From: Holophaga foetida DSM 6591
GTDB lineage: Bacteria > Acidobacteriota > Holophagae > Holophagales > Holophagaceae
DNA: 64,000 nt
Assembly (NCBI RefSeq): GCF_000242615.2
Contig: NZ_KI912268.1
Span: 1,443,725-1,507,724 of the forward strand
Reading direction: 5' to 3'
The notes under the pieces are model-generated. The model saw only the letters and a program-made list of their open reading frames with translations. It ran no database searches and was not told where the DNA came from. The translations under genes were made by a program, and so were the position numbers. This document shows, piece after piece, positions 62,463 to 64,000 of the stretch (the first letter of the stretch is position 1; each line of letters starts with the position of its first letter).

Positions 62463-63511
62463 GCCATCTCCTGGGATTCGGGGTACCAGCGCCGCTTGAG
62501 CCAGAGGGCCACGCTCACCAGTCCGATGAGCACCGGCACCTCCACCAGGGGCCCGATGACCGCGGCGAAAGCCGCGCCGTGGGCGATCCCGAAGGTGGCC
62601 ACGGCCACGGCGATGGCCAGCTCAAAGTTGTTGCTTGCGGCGGTGAAGCTGAGGGTGGCGCTCTGAGGGTACGTGGCGCCGACCTTCTTCGACATCCAGA
62701 AGCTCACCAGGAACATCACCACGAAGTAGATCAGGAGCGGGATGGCGATACGGATCACGTCCAAGGGCAGCTTCACGATGGCCTCCCCCTTGAGGCTGAA
62801 CATCACCACGATCGTGAACAGAAGGGCGATGAGGGTGATGGGGCTGATCCTGGGTACGAAGACCCGGTGGTACCAGTCCAGGCCCTTGGCCCTGCCCAGC
62901 AGGAACCGCGTCAGGAAACCCGCAATGAAGGGGATGCCCAGGTAGATGAAGACGCTCTGGGCGATCTGGCCGATGGTGATGGCCACCACGGCCCCGTGGA
63001 GCCCCAGTTTCCCGGGCAGGATGGTGGCGAAGAACCACGCGTAGACGCTGAAGAAGAGCACCTGGAAGATCGAGTTGAAGGCCACCAGCCCCGCGCAGTA
63101 TTCCGTATCCCCCTTGGCCAGGTCGTTCCATACGATGACCATGGCGATGCAGCGGGCGAGCCCGATCAGGATCAACCCGATCATGTATTCCGGCCGGTCC
63201 CGCAGGAAGAGGACCGCCAGTCCGAACATGAGCAGGGGGCCGATGACCCAGTTCTGGATCAGGGAGAGCCCCAGCACCCGGCGGTTGCGGAACACCAGAT
63301 GGAGTTCCTCGTATTTCACCTTGGCCAGGGGCGGATACATCATCAGGATCAGGCCCGCCGCCAGGGGCACACTGGTGGTGCCCACGTTCCAGGCGTTGAT
63401 GGCAGCGTTGAAGCCCGGCGCGGCGTACCCGAGCAGGACCCCCAGCCCCATGGCCAGGAAGATCCAGAGGGTCAGGTAGCGGTCCAGGAAGCCAAGGCGT
63501 TTCTGAGTCAT
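62459..63511 (-). CDS. acr3: Arsenite efflux transporter, ACR3 family
   Basis: The start at 63511 follows GGAGATCC and gives 350 aa with ten hydrophobic segments. The conserved cysteine in [16 protein letters not shown] and the family motif [19 protein letters not shown] are present. It expels arsenite across the inner membrane. It lies between arsR and arsC. Confidence 0.96.
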   Translation of the reverse strand: MTQKRLGFLDRYLTLWIFLAMGLGVLLGYAAPGFNAAINAWNVGTTSVPLAAGLILMMYPPLAKVKYEELHLVFRNRRVLGLSLIQNWVIGPLLMFGLAVLFLRDRPEYMIGLILIGLARCIAMVIVWNDLAKGDTEYCAGLVAFNSIFQVLFFSVYAWFFATILPGKLGLHGAVVAITIGQIAQSVFIYLGIPFIAGFLTRFLLGRAKGLDWYHRVFVPRISPITLIALLFTIVVMFSLKGEAIVKLPLDVIRIAIPLLIYFVVMFLVSFWMSKKVGATYPQSATLSFTAASNNFELAIAVAVATFGIAHGAAFAAVIGPLVEVPVLIGLVSVALWLKRRWYPESQEMA

Positions 63512-63522
63512 CGGATCTCCAT

Positions 63523-63846
63523 TCACAGACAGTGGGGGTCGCGGCAGCCACCACCGCAGCAGTCTTCCCAGAGGTAGCTGGTGAGGGCCTTCAGCCGCTC
63601 GAAGCAGGCAGCGTAGCGGAGCGTGGTTCCCTGGCGCTGCACCTTGAGCAGCCCAGCCTGCACCAGCTCCGAGAGGTGGTGGCTCAGGGTCGAGGCGGGG
63701 ATGCCCAGGTTGGCCTGGATCTCTCCGGCAGGGGTTCCCTCCACCGGCCCCCGGACCACCGCCCGCAGGGCCGCCAATCGGTCCGGATGCCCCAAGGGCT
63801 TCAGGGCCTGGGCGAAAAGCTGGAGTTGGGGATCATGCTCGCTCAT
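63523..63846 (-). CDS. arsR: ArsR family repressor
   Basis: The 107-aa winged helix has [15 protein letters not shown] and the recognition region [32 protein letters not shown]. It lacks the classical ELCVCDL thiol site of the first ArsR group. The C-terminal CCGGGC...C cysteines ([14 protein letters not shown]) fit the C-terminal arsenite site seen in the Acidithiobacillus-type ArsR. It opens the operon and should be released from its promoter by arsenite. Confidence 0.92.
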   Translation of the reverse strand: MSEHDPQLQLFAQALKPLGHPDRLAALRAVVRGPVEGTPAGEIQANLGIPASTLSHHLSELVQAGLLKVQRQGTTLRYAACFERLKALTSYLWEDCCGGGCRDPHCL

Positions 63847-63853
63847 GGCGATA

Positions 63854-63881
63854 ATTCTATATTTCCAAAAATTAAAAACAA
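63854..63881 (-). promoter_or_regulatory. Promoter of arsR-acr3-arsC
   Basis: On the minus strand TTGTTT (63876-63881) and TAGAAT (63854-63859) are separated by 16 bases. The expected start of transcription would be at or next to the arsR ATG (63846), so the message may be leaderless. The AT-rich interval is where ArsR should bind. Confidence 0.5.
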
Positions 63882-63907
63882 TAGCTTTCGTGAGAAGATT
63901 TTCCGGT

Positions 63908-64000
63908 ATGAGCGACCTTCCCTTTCTCGCAGGCTACCCGGAACACCTCCTCGCCCAGGTGCGGGAGCTGATCGCCGCGGATGCCCTGGGAGAGCTGCTC
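63908..64000 (+). CDS. YgjP-like metal-dependent hydrolase (partial, runs off the window)
   Basis: The first 31 residues, MSDLPFLAGYPEHLLAQVRE through LL, match the characteristic N-terminus of the YgjP/M48-related family (E. coli YgjP begins MSNLTYLQGYPEQLLSQVRT). The zinc motif would lie beyond the window. It is divergent from arsR, with about 60 bases between them. Confidence 0.7.
   Translation, partial: MSDLPFLAGYPEHLLAQVRELIAADALGELL

Overview
The window is high-GC bacterial chromosome with dense genes, many ATGA/TGATG stop-start overlaps and strong GGAGG-type ribosome sites. Gene content (LPS-type acyl- and heptosyltransferases, class III prepilin, ComEA/ComEC, a kinase-like/TonB chimera, ACR3 arsenic operon, c-di-GMP proteins) indicates a Gram-negative with an outer membrane. 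My best guess is Acidobacteriota, class Holophagae (Geothrix/Holophaga-like). That placement is inference from style and gene content, not from a marker gene.

Layout. 1-6,460: HD-GYP protein, comEA-prepilin-radC operon, VapBC-like toxin-antitoxin pair, GH13 amylase. 6,462-8,948: mtnP-apt-mtnA methionine salvage operon. 9,576-12,434: SCP2 protein, then an Rrf2 regulator-cysK-serine acetyltransferase operon. 12,833-19,976: YjdF-like membrane protein, radical SAM protein, GGDEF response regulator, glgC-xseA, and two small proteins. 20,478-21,802: a 42-aa membrane ORF and a low-GC MarR/DUF2269-like pair. 22,203-31,974: a 9.8-kb integrative element in tRNA-Lys(CTT). 32,066-38,856: trpS with an M50 protease, a NIT-domain chemoreceptor, an FAD oxidoreductase and a divergent aldehyde dehydrogenase. 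38,853-53,127: a surface polysaccharide locus (glycosyltransferases, dTDP-rhamnose genes, two UDP-xylose-synthase-like paralogues, a glycosyltransferase relic, acyl- and heptosyltransferase). 53,255-61,988: M19 dipeptidase, a low-GC nucleotidyltransferase-fold gene, comEC, a secreted protein, a pseudokinase-TonB protein and a glycosyltransferase. 62,049-63,846: arsR-acr3-arsC. The window ends inside a ygjP-like gene.

The integrative element is the most interesting region. It has 52-bp direct repeats at its ends, one of them completing the tRNA gene. It carries a tyrosine recombinase, an AlpA/excisionase-like protein, a RepB-like primase fused to a P-loop ATPase, a TubC-docking-like protein, a zinc-ribbon protein and several orphans, and no capsid or conjugation genes. 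Each end holds the same trio of TGTGCCCA sites, two direct and one inverted. Two clusters of a TTCGGACGATCA iteron lie 5 kb apart, one upstream of the cargo operon and one inside the 3' end of the primase gene. An IS1595-type element with a perfect 8-bp target duplication has inserted beside the first cluster.

A second genome-level feature is a dispersed non-coding repeat family with at least five copies in this window, two of them carrying a 66-bp near-perfect hairpin. It occupies most of the larger gene-free gaps outside the element.
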